From Bigelowiella natans CCMP2755 (taxonomy: Eukaryota; Cercozoa; Chlorarachniophyceae), in the NCBI GenBank assembly GCA_000320545.1, contig ADNK01000017.1:1-30922 (forward strand): a DNA stretch of 30,922 nt, written 5' to 3'. Shown in pieces: positions 20,770-30,922 of the stretch. Position 1 is the first letter of the stretch. The number at the start of each line of letters is the position of its first letter. Under the pieces are notes generated by a model that was given only the letters and a program-made list of their open reading frames with translations, was not told the DNA's origin and made no database searches. Both the position numbers and the translations under genes were made by a program.

Positions 20770-22435
20770 TCACTTCAACTCGAGATTCTTTTTACTCTCA
20801 ACCTCTCGACCAACCCTCGAAAATTGAACTTTGTTCTTCCCAGGATGATAGATGATGAAGGAGCGATCCAGAGCGAAAGAAGCCGGATTGGCACATGAAC
20901 ATTCATAATGAGACCAATTAAACTGGTCAACAGAATCTCCTAGCACAAGAAGATCTGGGAGGGGATAAACATGGAGAGCATGTTCATTTTCCCAATGTAC
21001 CGGTCTCGTTGTGTTGGGCAACGGGCAAAGATGAGATTGCTCCAAAATAGTTTTCACAAGATGATTAGTAATATCTTTAGTCTCGTGCGTCGATGGTTGC
21101 AAGATACAATTTCTCCTCATTTGATGAGTTATATCTTGACGGAAGAACAGAAGTTCACGGGTACCATACAATATTCGGCATGGGTTGGAGGGAAATATTG
21201 TGGAGTTCCTTGGAAATCGATTTGATCGAAGCTTGCGGGTTATAACCCGGGGTAACCCAGACCTTGGAAGAACGTTCCCTATACCCAAGTCGTTGGGTCC
21301 AGGGATAAAGACAAACTTGGATGATTTTATTAAGTCTGGGAATTCAAGAATTATGTCTGCTAGGTCATCAAAATAGGCTTGTAACTTTTTCACATCACCA
21401 CCTTTTAAACCAAGGGGACGCGATGTAAAATTTCCCATCAACACAAATAATCGAGGCACAGAGTCTACAAATCCCTCAAGCAAGGTTCGGAAATTATCAA
21501 GAATGTAGGGCTTGTCAAGCCAAAGATCGCTCAGAACTACTACCGTATGATCGTCCATCTCGCCATTCTTCACAGATGCCTCTAGACGAACGCGGTCAGT
21601 ATTTTTCAAATTTATTCCAAAGGAGCTCATAGAAGGGTACATTAGAAGAGACTGTTTTCGTGTTTCTGCCGGAGGGAAGGACATGCTAGAAACTATGAAA
21701 ACTTCATCCTCTAATCTGCCTTCAACAAGTACAAAACAATTCTCCGTGAAAAGGCCCGTGTCAATTTTCGTTTCGCTTAGATCCAGTTTGACATAACTAT
21801 CAAGGTCTTCGAGAACATATTTTCCTTCTTGAATACAACTTAGGAGTCCGAAGACCACTCTTTGTTCATTCGATTCACCATGAAGAGACCTCGTAAGGGT
21901 GAGTTGGATGTAATTTCTGTGCTTTTCGAAGCGATTTTCAGGGGGTCGAAATTGTTTCTGTCTAAGAAGCCTCTGATAAACTGTGTGGAATCTATGCACA
22001 AAAGCTTCCCTCTTGTCCTTCGCATGCCCATGAAGTGATGTAGATGTTGGTATGACATCGTATGATTTGCGGACGTCATTGTACTTGAATTTCGGCGTGT
22101 GAATGGCGTCGATCACAAAAATGGACTGCTCTTCAAAGCCCTTATCTCCACCTCCTGATATACTTGATGAAGATGCAGAAGAATCCCGGTTTTGTGGTGT
22201 CATTTTCCCTCGTCATACCTGCTATCGCTTTTCGTACCAATGCACCATCTACAAATTTTGAGGACGGTCCGCAATCTTTCACCCTAGCGACAAGAGTGTC
22301 CAACGTTTGCAATAGATCGTCACCATCAATTGTTCGGAGGTATTCATTTATTGCACTAAGAGCTTCTTTGCGGGGTGTGAGACGTGCCTTGTAGAATTTC
22401 CCCGCAACGACGCGGTTAAAATAGGATGAGGACAT
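20770..22435 (-). CDS. POLE2: DNA polymerase epsilon subunit 2 (POLE2)
   Basis: B subunit of the leading-strand replicative polymerase epsilon; it links the catalytic subunit to the rest of the complex and carries an inactive calcineurin-like phosphoesterase domain. Exons 22435-22219 and 22154-20770 give 533 residues (human protein 527). The 64-nt intron is phase 1, and joining gives KAIAGGGDKGFEEQSIFVID. Landmarks: N-terminal helical domain (LTPRKEALSAINEYL), OB-fold region (GKYVLEDLDSYVKLDLS, ENCFVLVEGRLED), then VVLSDLWLDKP, FVLMGNFTSRPLG, FVFIPGPNDLG, FPSNPCRILYGTREL, FRQDITHQMRRNC, HLVKTILEQSHLCPLP and HALHVYPLPDLLVLGD, matching the eukaryotic POLE2 order. The start at ATG 22435 is the first in-frame ATG; an upstream stretch is open to 22483 without one, so a short 5' exon is possible. 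The gene is head-to-head with the SR factor gene. Confidence 0.95.
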
Positions 22436-23104
22436 TCGAAGAGGTGAGGCGGTCTTTGCTTGGCGGGAAAGACTTTCTGCCACCAGGGACTCTCTGGAGA
22501 TGAAACATGCCTTGTCATTCTTAGTTTGAATCTATCCTAATTCTTAAGTCGCTAAATTAGAATGCATTGGTCGCAATAGAAACTCAGAAAGAAGACTATC
22601 ATCAGAGAATTTGCACTCTTACGGTATGCTCAAGGATACCTATTTCTAAAAACACTGATGTATTTACCATGTCGCAAAATATTTAAGGTGTTTTTTTTAA
22701 TCTACGGCAGACGCGGATATGTTAGCCTGTGTCTGAGCTAACTCTACGGCAAGAAGAACATATATTTCAGATTTCGAGATTCCCAAAAGAACAATCCATA
22801 TGGCATATTTTACCAGAGTATTTTGGAGATAATGAATGATATCGCATATTTTTTTCAAAATGCCCATGAGATTAAAATTCGGCTTTGAGAACATGAAATT
22901 GACTAATATTACTTCAGCAGAGGTAGATACATTTGTTTGTATATTCTACTGTAAATGGAATGTATTATATCTATACGTCAACAAATTGAGTTCTAAAAAT
23001 GTTTTTAATTCCCTTGAAAGATTCCCTTGAAAGCCAACATTTACCCTTTACATTATTCGAAGCGCACTTTCCCCCCTCGATAGATTCTCTTTCTGAACAC
23101 AACA
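22436..23104. promoter_or_regulatory. Head-to-head promoter region of POLE2 and the SR factor
   Basis: 669 bp, AT-rich, free of the CTAG-rich words and long microsatellites seen in the downstream spacers. Must contain both 5' UTRs. No core motif is assigned. Confidence 0.5.
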
Positions 23105-24537
23105 ATGTCTCGCCGTGGTGGAAACTGCAAAGTCTACGTCGGCAACTTATCTTCGTATGTTCCTCGAAAGATATTTCATTCTTTTCGCTTTGAGTAAAAA
23201 CATAAAAGGGGTGCCTTGTACAACCGGAAATCGATGTTCCGGTGTGCTTGCGCTGTATTTTTTGCGACCGACATTAGTAGAATTAGAAATAGGAAGCGCG
23301 TTGTATAAAAACCGTGTAAAATAGAGTTGTCTCTGGAGGGACACTGGGGGCTAGGACTAGAAATGTTCTCTGGAGGGACACTGATGGGAATCTTTAAAAC
23401 CTTCTCAAACGTGCGGCCTGCCTTTCGACCCTGGATCTGAGATCGGGGTGTTTAAGGAGAGGACGCATTTGTCTGTTCGTTCTGTGGGTCTGGGTGGATG
23501 CATTTACTCGAATCGGAAGGATAAATCTGTGGTCACGAAAACGGATGAGAACCCTTTCGGTCACAGAGTTTCGAGGGATTAGAACCTGTTGCTAGAGTCT
23601 AAATTGGATTTACATCTTGTAGGCGCGTAGACGAGCGTGATATCGAGGATGTTTTCAACTACTATGGAGAAATCCGTCGTATTGACATCAAAAATGGCTT
23701 TGGCTTTGTGGTACGTATTAGCATTGAGATCTTAAAGTAAAGAAAAACTCACTGGTTCATTTCATTAGGAATTCTATGATGACCGTGATGCCGACGATGC
23801 AATCAACGGCGAAGATGGAAAGGAACTGCGTGGACGTCGTATGCATGTGGAGCCATCTCGTGGCGGGTAAGACCATCGAGAACCGATCAAAAGTTCCTTG
23901 CCTAATTAAACTTTTTTCACAGTGGCGATCGTGGACGCGGAGGCGGCGCAGGATATGGAGGTAAGCGCTACAAGTGGAGGTTGAGGGTTGAGGGATTGGA
24001 TTCCCGAACAAGCTGGCAAGACTTGAAGGACTTTGCCAGAAAGGCGGGTGAAGTCGCTTTTACTGATGTTCAATCCAACCGCGGCAAGGTCGTACCACCT
24101 TATCACGAATACATGAGCTTCTTAACTATATCTCTTTTTCTCTCTTATCGCTTACTATTTCATTAATTTTTCAGAAAGAAGGAGTTATTGAGTACACGAA
24201 TGAGGATGACATGATCTACGCTCTCAAGAAGCTCGATGACACCAAACTTGATGGAGTCTATGTTCGATTGTACGAGGAGAATAAGGGAGGTGGAAGGTCT
24301 GAGTCTCGTAGCCGTTCCCCTAAACGCAAAGATAAGCGTTCACGCTCACGCTCTCGTTCTCGTTCTGGATCTGGATCTCGTTCCCGAGACCGTGACGAGA
24401 AAGACGATAGGGATAAGGATCGTGACGATAAGGAAAAGGATGAGGGGAAAAGTCGTGATGATGAGAAAGAAGATCGTTCCAAGGAGAAAGATGATGGAGA
24501 CGATCAGGATGAGGAACGTCGTCGAGGAGATGAATAA
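23105..24537 (+). CDS. SR splicing factor (SRSF1/SRSF4-6 type, two RRMs)
   Basis: Nuclear pre-mRNA splicing factor. Exons 23105-23154, 23623-23710, 23769-23866, 23923-24088 and 24175-24537 sum to 765 nt, 254 residues. RRM1 begins at CKVYVGNLSS (RNP2) and has GFGFVEFYD (RNP1), then HVEPSRGG and a short Gly/Arg linker GDRGRGGGAGYGG. RRM2 is a pseudo-RRM with the diagnostic SWQDLKDF heptapeptide region, then GVIEYTNEDDM and VYVRLYEENK. The C-terminal RS domain has RSRSRSRSRS and then changes to RD/KD/EK dipeptides. Intron 1 (468 nt) is the longest of this gene and contains a direct repeat. Whether it is closer to SRSF1 or to SRSF4-6 cannot be decided by eye. Confidence 0.95.
23331..23383 (+). 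repeat. Direct repeat in SR-gene intron 1
   Basis: CTCTGGAGGGACACTG occurs at 23331-23346 and again at 23368-23383, 37 bp apart. SR genes often carry regulatory elements or poison exons in introns; that this pair is one is only a guess. Confidence 0.7.
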
Positions 24538-24576
24538 TTGGTACATGGCCAGTTGTGTTACAGCGTCCGATGTCTG

Positions 24577-24582
24577 AATAAA
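24577..24582 (+). promoter_or_regulatory. Polyadenylation signal AATAAA
   Basis: Canonical hexamer about 40 nt after the stop codon of the SR factor gene. Confidence 0.6.
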
Positions 24583-25605
24583 ATTTGTCACAGCTTCGTC
24601 CATTGCTAGACTGCCAGTTTTCATGTCACTAGGTCACATGAGCATCTAAATGATGTGACATCTAGATGACATTGTGCACGTACTACTAGTGATGCAAAAT
24701 GAAAAGCGACATACGTGTCTAGATGTCAGATATGCGCGCGCGCTTGAATTCATAGGTCGTGTAGACGTGTAGACGTGCAACCGTTCGGGAATTAATGCAT
24801 GCATGGTGCGGCCATCTAGCTAGCTAGCTAGTCGTGTCGCAAGCAAGCTAGCAAGACATAGCACGTACATGTATGTAGATTGCTAGTTAGCTTGCTAGAC
24901 ATGCATGCTAGTATGAGTACGATGGGTGTAATCAATCAAATTGAATTTCTTCAATTCTAGAATTATTGTCATCCTCATGTACGTATCGTACGTGCTAGCG
25001 TGTTGTGTAGCTGTCGATCCATATATATATATATATAGCTGTGCAATGATGCAGCGGCAAGGAAGCTTGCGATCGAGCGTGTGTCTATCTTGTGTACGCT
25101 AGTACGGCCGGAGCTGTACGTTCGTTCAATTGCATATATAGCAGCAGCAATGTTGCGATCGAATGTGCATGTGTCTCATTGTGTACGGCCGGAGCTGTAC
25201 GTTCAATGCAGCGGCTACAGCGCTAATAATGTGTATGTGTACATGTATAGCACTTCTAGACTTGCGTGCATGCACAAGCAAATCCTACAGCCTTGGTTGC
25301 TTGCTGTTCATAGAACACCTGAGACTTGTACACGCTAGCACGTCTCAATGATGCTCTGTGGTAGCCATTTTGTAATGCATGTACTCGCGCTAACTCTAGA
25401 TCTAGCTATGCTATGCCCACATGATAGTTGCTTAAACAAACTCACCAATAATTATTGCATGCAGAGCCATTATTGATACTCTGCCTCCTGCTACTGCGCA
25501 CCATTTTTATGGTCCAAATGAAAATGGCGGCCCCTTGCCTGCTCTAAAGATCTAAAAGGCACCACCACCAAACGCACATAATCTTTGAATGAATCCTCTC
25601 TGTAC

Positions 25606-25645
<40 letters not shown>

Positions 25646-25890
25646 CTCTGAGCGTGTGTGCGTGGTGCATATGCATGTCGCGCGTACTAGAAAACACTCT
25701 AATCACCATCATGGACTATCACGGATGACTAGCTGTTTTTTCTCCTAACTTGACTTACCAGTGTTGCTCGTTACAGCCTCTGGCGTGGTGGAATCGTTAA
25801 AGCTAAAACCGACAACTCTCCGCAAAGGCTGTGTGCATGATAACAGTAGGTAATGGCAAGCAATGGCCAATGTAAATTTTAAGATTAGAG
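24583..25890. other. 3' spacer, CTAG-rich with ~80-bp tandem repeat
   Basis: No gene is seen. GCTAGCTAGCTAG and related words occur around 24815-24910. Two diverged copies of a unit of about 81-86 bp lie at 25069-25124 and 25155-25204, sharing GCGATCGA and ACGGCCGGAGCTGTACGTTC. A (TA)n tract is at 25020-25037 and a (TC)n tract at 25608-25642. Confidence 0.6.
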
Positions 25891-26144
25891 TCAATGTGAC
25901 ATACTACGCGACTCAAAACACTCGAGAATGATAGTATCTTCAAACGTTTTTTTCCTCTTCTTCTTTTCGCTTGTCCATTCTCTCATCTTGTGTAGTAGTA
26001 GACGCAACAAGAGTGGGTAATTCCCCCATGTACGAAAGTCATCGTAAAAGAATATAAACAGAATGAAGAATTCGTCCAGCGACACTGCCACAATATTTGT
26101 CAGTTGTGGTTCATCACAGGGTATGCCGTCAACATTTCTTAACG

Positions 26145-26187
26145 TTTTTCTTCTTCTTCTTCTTCTTCTTCTTCTTCTTCTTCTTCT
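26145..26187. repeat. (TTC)n microsatellite
   Basis: A pure TTC tract; on the minus strand it reads (GAA)n, giving poly-Arg, poly-Lys or poly-Glu depending on frame. It lies downstream of the Lys/Thr-rich first exon. Confidence 0.9.
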
Positions 26188-26281
26188 CGTCTTGGTAAAA
26201 ACCATCATCCGTAGGATGGTGATGGCCTTGTCAGAACAACCAAAAATCGAATAGAGAGAAAAGAAGCGAGTAGTGGTGCAC

Positions 26282-26404
26282 CTTCTTCGTGACGCTAGCG
26301 CCCTTCGCTTGATTATTCTTCTTCGTATTATCGTCTGTCGTCGCCGTCGCGTTCGTCTTCTTCTTCTTCGTCGAGGAGCTCCCACCTTGCTCGCCTCCAG
26401 CCAT
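26282..26404 (-). CDS. First exon of an unrecognised minus-strand gene
   Basis: Starts at ATG 26404-26402 and reads 41 codons to AAG|GTGCAC. The peptide is MAGGEQGG followed by a Ser/Thr/Lys/Asn-rich stretch, suggestive of a flexible basic N-terminus. Downstream exons are not resolved: a reading frame runs from 26240 to 25891 with a poly-Arg tract from the (TTC)n repeat and a hydrophobic stretch, but I could not connect it with confidence. It lies about 470 bp downstream of the RICTOR stop codon and on the same strand. Confidence 0.35.
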
Positions 26405-26443
26405 CTTCGCAATACGTATATGATATGATATAAATATTTACAA

Positions 26444-26447
<4 letters not shown>

Positions 26448-26483
<36 letters not shown>

Positions 26484-26488
26484 GTATG

Positions 26489-26522
<34 letters not shown>
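26448..26522. repeat. (TA)n microsatellite
   Basis: Two long TA tracts separated by TTTATGTATGTA. Lies between the start of the 26404 gene and the 3' end of RICTOR. Confidence 0.9.
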
Positions 26523-26524
<2 letters not shown>

Positions 26525-26769
26525 TAAAAGTGTGTATATATATATATTTACATAAGGGGGAGAGATAGAGAGTGTGTGTGTGTGTGTAGTGACATTAATC
26601 TTGCAGCTGTTGGGAATGTTTGAGATACTTCCACACTTACACACAACTACATGCAATATTATTTCGAAAGCACAAACCTTACTCTCCCGTTGTTTCCCGC
26701 TTGTTTCAGCAACTATTAGGATGGTGATGAAACGATGACGCGACAAAGAAGATGATAAGAAAGAAAAGG

Positions 26770-26801
26770 AAGAAGAAGAAGAAGAAGAAGAAGAAGAAGA
26801 A
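26770..26801. repeat. (GAA)n microsatellite
   Basis: A pure AAG/GAA tract about 80 nt downstream of the RICTOR stop codon on the minus strand, so probably in its 3' UTR as (TTC)n. Confidence 0.85.
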
Positions 26802-26877
26802 GGTAAAAACAGCTCAGAATATGATGAGATTCTCTATCACAGAAATACTAATCTTGTGAGTATCACGTTCGCAACAA

Positions 26878-29800
26878 CTAAGTGAAATTTGTCACGATAA
26901 AATATCCTCCCTTTTGCCAGCCTCTCTCTACCGCATTACCGCTTGGGCGTGCGGATTCAGAGAAAGGAGTGTCAAAGACTCTAAGAGTCTCCTTCGTGAC
27001 CACCACCTCGTTAAATACTTCATCGAACAAACACCTGATGATGACGACGACGACAATGCGTGTGTACGTAAGACGCACGCACACACGCAACACCACGCAC
27101 ACACACACACACACACAAACGCACGTGTCACTTGATAGGAATGGGTATGCTATTCCCAATCATCAATGATCATTTGCATTCCTCTCTTCTTCAACGCAGA
27201 GGCACCTCCTCGCTTCCAGCTGGAAGTTGTAGCTGGTGACTATGCGGAATGTGTAGTAGAGCATCTCCGCGCTTGTGAAATACGACCTGGCCAGGAGAGG
27301 ATGGGGAGGGGGTTACGTGCGGTTAGCAATAATTACCATCATTATCAAGGAAGACAAAGAAAAACGCATCTTAGGATAACGGGGATGATGGTGTGCCCTA
27401 TGATGACAGCTTTGCTATGGACGATATCAGCGACCCCAGCACCCAGTCGTGAGTGAAGGAGAACCAGTATTGAATGAAATGTGTGACATGGGTGCGGAGG
27501 AGGTGGTGGGTTTCTAAGAACTAACTTCGCTTTCTTGTCCTTTCGCAGCGCTCGGAGTGCACTGAGTGATGGCTTTATCGTGACCTGCCAAAATAAGACG
27601 AAAAGCCACCATTCATCACATTCTTCATTACTATCAGTAGAAAGCACACGCGGCAATATGTTTGTTCCCCCCTGTTTCCCTCATCTTACTCCTCCTCTTA
27701 CTCCTCCTCCTCCTCCTCCTCCTCCTCCTCCTCCCCTTTGAGACGTTCTTACATTGTTGCAAAGATTCGATATGTGCCCTAGAATCACCTGCACCATACA
27801 GTTGTGGAGTATGATTATGATGATAATGATGGTGGTGATGGTATTAGATACTTGCAGCAGTAGCACACCACCACCACCACCACCACCACCACCAGCCGCC
27901 GATTGCAACAAGAAGAATCAAATAGTCCCGCTTTGCCCAATCATCGCAATAATATCCAAAACTCCATCCACTTTGTCGGCGTTGTAATTCGTGTTTCAGC
28001 AAGCATATAGCCCCCCCCCCCCCCCCTCCCTCCCCTCCTGACGCACTTGCTTGCAGTTGCTGTAGTCGGGTTTGAGCGTTGTTTGAGGGAGCGGCGCGTT
28101 CTTTATCGGGATGTACTCTTTTCGACGAAATAAAACAACAAAAACGCGGCGGCAAACGGAACATTTTCAGTGTCAGAAATCACACCTCCAAATAGGACGA
28201 AAACACAGAATGTAAGGCCGACATCAGGCTCTCCCAGCAAGCCACATATCGGATCTATTTCTTACAAAAAACGTCGATAACGCTTGCCTATGGCCCAGCA
28301 TTATAATCATGGATGTTTTCGCCGCCCATCACACGCATGATTGAGTTGGATTGTGGGTCTCTTCTAAGTGCTTTTGTACATTCATTACTACCAAGGCCGA
28401 AGTTGTTGGCAGGGTCCTGTGCCCATGATCCATGATAGCTGATGGTGATTTGATGATATTTGTTTGATGAAGATGTGACGCTGTATGAGAAGGTGGATTG
28501 AGTACACCACCACAATGGCGACTAGGTGGAAGAGGGGGAGGGGGAGAAGACAAGGGCATGATACTACCCGCATTCCTTGACGCTCAGGAACCGTCGGGTA
28601 TCCTTTTACACACGCATACAAACACATGTAAAAACAGACGCACACACACACACATACACATACGAATACACTCCAGGACAAGGAGGACAAGCAACGACTT
28701 CAATGTCGAGTTGTACGTGCGCACACGCGTGCATAAGTACCAAATTTCATACTTTAGCCCAACCCCCCCCCCCTCCCTCTTCCAACTTCCAGAGTTGCTC
28801 TTCCAAACATCATTGCTACTACTACTCTTCTGCTGCAAGTAGTTGTACCATAGGAATAACGATCCCGACATCGATGTTGGGAGAGAAACGCCACCTGAAA
28901 CAAAGAAAAGACGATTCATTCAGGAGGAGGAGGAGGAGGAGGAGGAGGAGGAGGAGGAGGAAGCTACGACCATTTTAATGGCATGAACACTGCCTACAGG
29001 CTTCATTTGGACAAAATTTGTCGTTGAATCTGTGGGAAATTTTTGCGAAGAAAAAAGGACGCTCGTGCTCGACATCAGAAAGCTTGTGCACCATCATCAT
29101 CATCATCATCATCATCATTATACCCAAGGCGAGAGAGCATAGTTCTCGCAGAAGGCGTGCGTGACAAAAGCCCCATAATGTAGAAACATGTGCCTGAGGA
29201 AGCAGAGGAGGAGGGAGGGGGGGGGGGGTGGGGGGGGGGACGAATTCAGAATTCAGACAATAGGTTATTCGTGGAAGCAGTATATACATGATCGATATAG
29301 AAGTATTGATTTAATGATGGGCTCTCATCAAGTCTGCTGCTGTTTCTTTGCTGACACAATCATCCAGACACCATGATGAAGGAAGAAATGAATGCATGCT
29401 AATGATAATGGTAATGATGATGCCTCCCTCTCAGCAGTCCGGGTAATCACAGCAGAACCCAAAAACGAAGGGAGGGGGGGGGGGGGGGGGAGTCTTTCCT
29501 CTGCAGGAATAATGCATATACCTCTCATGGAGAGGGTGGGACACTCCAACGCCATGTCAGATATCATGCCTATCACGTCCTCCTATGAAGCATTATTCAA
29601 ATACTCCTTTATCTCCGCCACCACCTTCTCGTCGCAATATCACACAAGCACACAAAGCTAACACACACACACCACTAAGCGTATCATGCACACACACCTT
29701 TTGCTCCTGCAGCAATCGAAAGCCAGTCTCCGAGGACCTACCAAAAGGATGTTGTTTGTTTACTGATCATCCATCATCAACACACAGAGATATTTGAACG

Positions 29801-30077
29801 TTCCACAACAAAAGCCAGGCTTCATCACTACTCAGCAGCGGCAATATCGTTAGTTTTTAGACGTGGTGTGTGCTATGTTGTTGTTGTTGTTGTTGTCGCT
29901 GTTATAGTAGTGGAGAGAGTCCCACTGTTACTGCTACTACTACTACTACTACTACGACTCCTGCTGACCCTATTTGGCCAACTGCCCACAACGCCGTTCG
30001 AATCTTCAGCGCACTTGTTTTATTCTGAGCAAAGCCATCAATGTTAATGTGGTTATTCAATAACTTTGATGCGGAAG

Positions 30078-30126
<49 letters not shown>

Positions 30127-30677
30127 AGAGGAAGAGGGGGGGGGCTATTGTTTAGTTCCATCGTCGGTAACGATTAATTAGTTTTCCTCTTACGTGCTGC
30201 TGGAGGTTGACATCGTTGGCATTCTTTTTGCTTCTTGCTGCTGCTTTCGAATCTACTCCTCCTTCACCTGCCGCACCTGCTCTTGAAGATGCTGTTTCTG
30301 CTGCTGCTTTCGGGTCCTCCTTGTTCTTCTTCTTCTTCTTCTTCTCAGCATCATCATTATCATCATCATCTTCAACCTCCTCCACCGTAACTGCACATTT
30401 GCCCCCTCCTAGCTCCTCCCCTTCTCCATCACCGCCATTACTGGTAGTAGCAGTAGAAGTTGTTGTTGTTGTTGTTGTTGGGGATTGCAGCAGATTCCGT
30501 GGCTTCTTCCGGAGTTTCAATTGGACTCCTCCTTCGAGTTCTCCTCCTGCTGCTCCTGAGGAGCTGCTTGGGGATGTATACTCTTGCTGCTGCTGCTGCT
30601 GCTGCTGTGATCTTGTTTCAGTGTTTACTACTGTCGCGCCATTAGCGATGGTGCTTACGAACATGTCCAGATGGCCA
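26878..30677 (-). CDS. RICTOR: RICTOR, C-terminal part (TORC2 subunit)
   Basis: Scaffold subunit that defines TOR complex 2. The N-terminal part lies beyond the window. Well-supported minus-strand exons: 30677 (or ATG 30664) to 30194, 30024-29969, 29737-29698, 29582-29522, 29193-29124, 29082-28971, then 27788-27753, 27584-27522, 27286-27206 and 27034-26878. Joined in phase they give the RICTOR landmarks ALWAVGQIGSSETGFRLLQE, MALECPTLSMRGTCFYIMGL, LSRTPSARTMLSRLG, HISNLCNNVTIKPSLSALRA, FTSAEMLYYTFRIVTSYNF and LEARRCLFDEVFNEV. They match the conserved WAVGHIGS, SIRGTC and RRFI..LF stretches of animal RICTOR. Tentative exons between are 28894-28787, 28602-28568 and 28480-28392. The first visible exon is a large disordered insert with runs of Gln, Thr, Asp/Glu, Lys and Ala. 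The links from 28392 to 27788 and from 27522 to 27286 are unresolved. Confidence 0.88.
27686..27734. repeat. (CTC)n microsatellite in RICTOR intron
   Basis: Just downstream (minus strand) of exon 27788-27753. On the minus strand it is (GGA)n. Confidence 0.9.
28920..28961. repeat. (GGA)n microsatellite at RICTOR exon edge
   Basis: On the minus strand (TCC)n directly after the chosen donor of exon 29082-28971. If that intron is not spliced, it encodes a Ser run ending in TGA. Confidence 0.9.
29219..29240. repeat. Poly-G tracts
   Basis: Two long G runs separated by one T, in the RICTOR intron upstream (minus strand) of exon 29193-29124, where they form a poly-C stretch before the acceptor. A second run is at 29475-29491. 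Similar pure runs are at 12856-12876 and 28012-28027. Confidence 0.85.
30079..30140. repeat. (GA)n microsatellite in RICTOR intron
   Basis: On the minus strand (TC)n between exons ending at 30194 and starting at 30024, about 55 nt after the donor. Confidence 0.9.
30584..30608 (-). repeat. (CAG)n tract encoding poly-Gln in RICTOR
   Basis: CTG units on plus, CAG on minus, encoding eight Gln. A (CAA)/(ACA)n stretch at 30461-30480 encodes a Thr run in the same exon. Confidence 0.85.
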
Positions 30678-30828
30678 CTGATGAATCATCCAACATTGTG
30701 CTTTTAGCATCGCCATCATCGTCGATGTCGTTGTCGTAGTAGGGGGAGCAGTATTATGGCTAATATATAAGTCATCATCCCACCTCCCCCCCCCATCACG
30801 CACACCGATATACACACACACGCACACA

Positions 30829-30886
<58 letters not shown>

Positions 30887-30922
30887 GATTACAAACTGGC
30901 GCCTCATGCGGGGCCCCCCCCC
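30678..30922. other. RICTOR intron or upstream region with (CA)n(TA)n
   Basis: Probably intronic to RICTOR because the protein must continue upstream. It holds a (CA)n tract at about 30812-30860 passing into (TA)n to 30886. The window ends in a C run (30913-30922). No exon is supported. Confidence 0.4.

Noticed and set aside
24258-24482. Minus-strand Ser/Arg-rich ORF
   Set aside because: It is the antisense shadow of the RS domain of the SR factor, whose codons read as Ser/Arg on both strands.
29590-29632. Minus-strand segment VVAEIKEYLNNAS just before the RICTOR exon 29582-29522
   Set aside because: It is followed by an in-frame TAG that serves as the acceptor of the next exon; skipping it gives a gap-free match to the RICTOR LLQE...LSIRG region.
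30207-30707. 166-codon plus-strand ORF rich in Ser, Phe and Val
   Set aside because: It is antisense to the low-complexity RICTOR exon that joins in phase to the diagnostic ALWAVGQIGS exon.

Overview
This is nuclear DNA from an intron-rich eukaryote. It carries a replicative polymerase subunit (POLE2), an SR splicing factor, a mitochondrial Oxa1-type insertase, a TORC2 subunit (RICTOR), a CDKL-type kinase and a nocturnin-like enzyme. Most genes are split into many short exons (21 to about 400 nt) by GT-AG introns. I rebuilt the gene models by joining splice sites of matching phase and by recognising family motifs. The lineage cannot be fixed from this window; a protist or alga with a microsatellite-rich genome is the likeliest reading, and a small animal-like genome is not excluded.

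Layout. Positions 46-1798 hold two unrecognised gene fragments, one on each strand. A CDKL5-like protein kinase (minus, 2337-4232) lies head-to-head with a long fusion gene (plus, 4625-7428) that encodes two complete lambda-crystallin/L-gulonate 3-dehydrogenase units followed by a CutA domain. Next is an eleven-exon Oxa1-family insertase (minus, 8150-10372), head-to-head with a nocturnin-like endonuclease/exonuclease/phosphatase (plus, about 10698-17607) whose introns are full of microsatellites. A nine-exon gene for a 148-residue membrane-anchored protein (plus, 18701-19663) has no long ORF and is easy to miss. POLE2 (minus, 20770-22435) is head-to-head with an SR splicing factor (plus, 23105-24537). 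The right end (minus, 26878 to beyond 30664) is the C-terminal part of RICTOR, with large low-complexity insertions. A short Lys/Thr-rich first exon of another minus-strand gene ends at 26404.

The spacers fall into distinct classes. Head-to-head promoter regions are about 0.3-0.7 kb with little repeat content. Regions downstream of genes (1799-2336, 7429-8149, 17608-18700, 19664-20769, 24538-25600) are rich in CTAG, GCTAGC and CATGCATG words and contain short diverged tandem repeats. Introns of the nocturnin-like and RICTOR genes are dominated by di- and trinucleotide repeats, some of which reach into exons and encode Gly, Ser, Gln or Lys runs.

The genes are housekeeping functions with no shared pathway and no operon-like logic. 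The most unusual items are the CRYL1-CRYL1-CutA fusion, a candidate GC-AG intron in the nocturnin-like gene, a frame break in the kinase, and the recurrent CTAG-rich 3' spacers.
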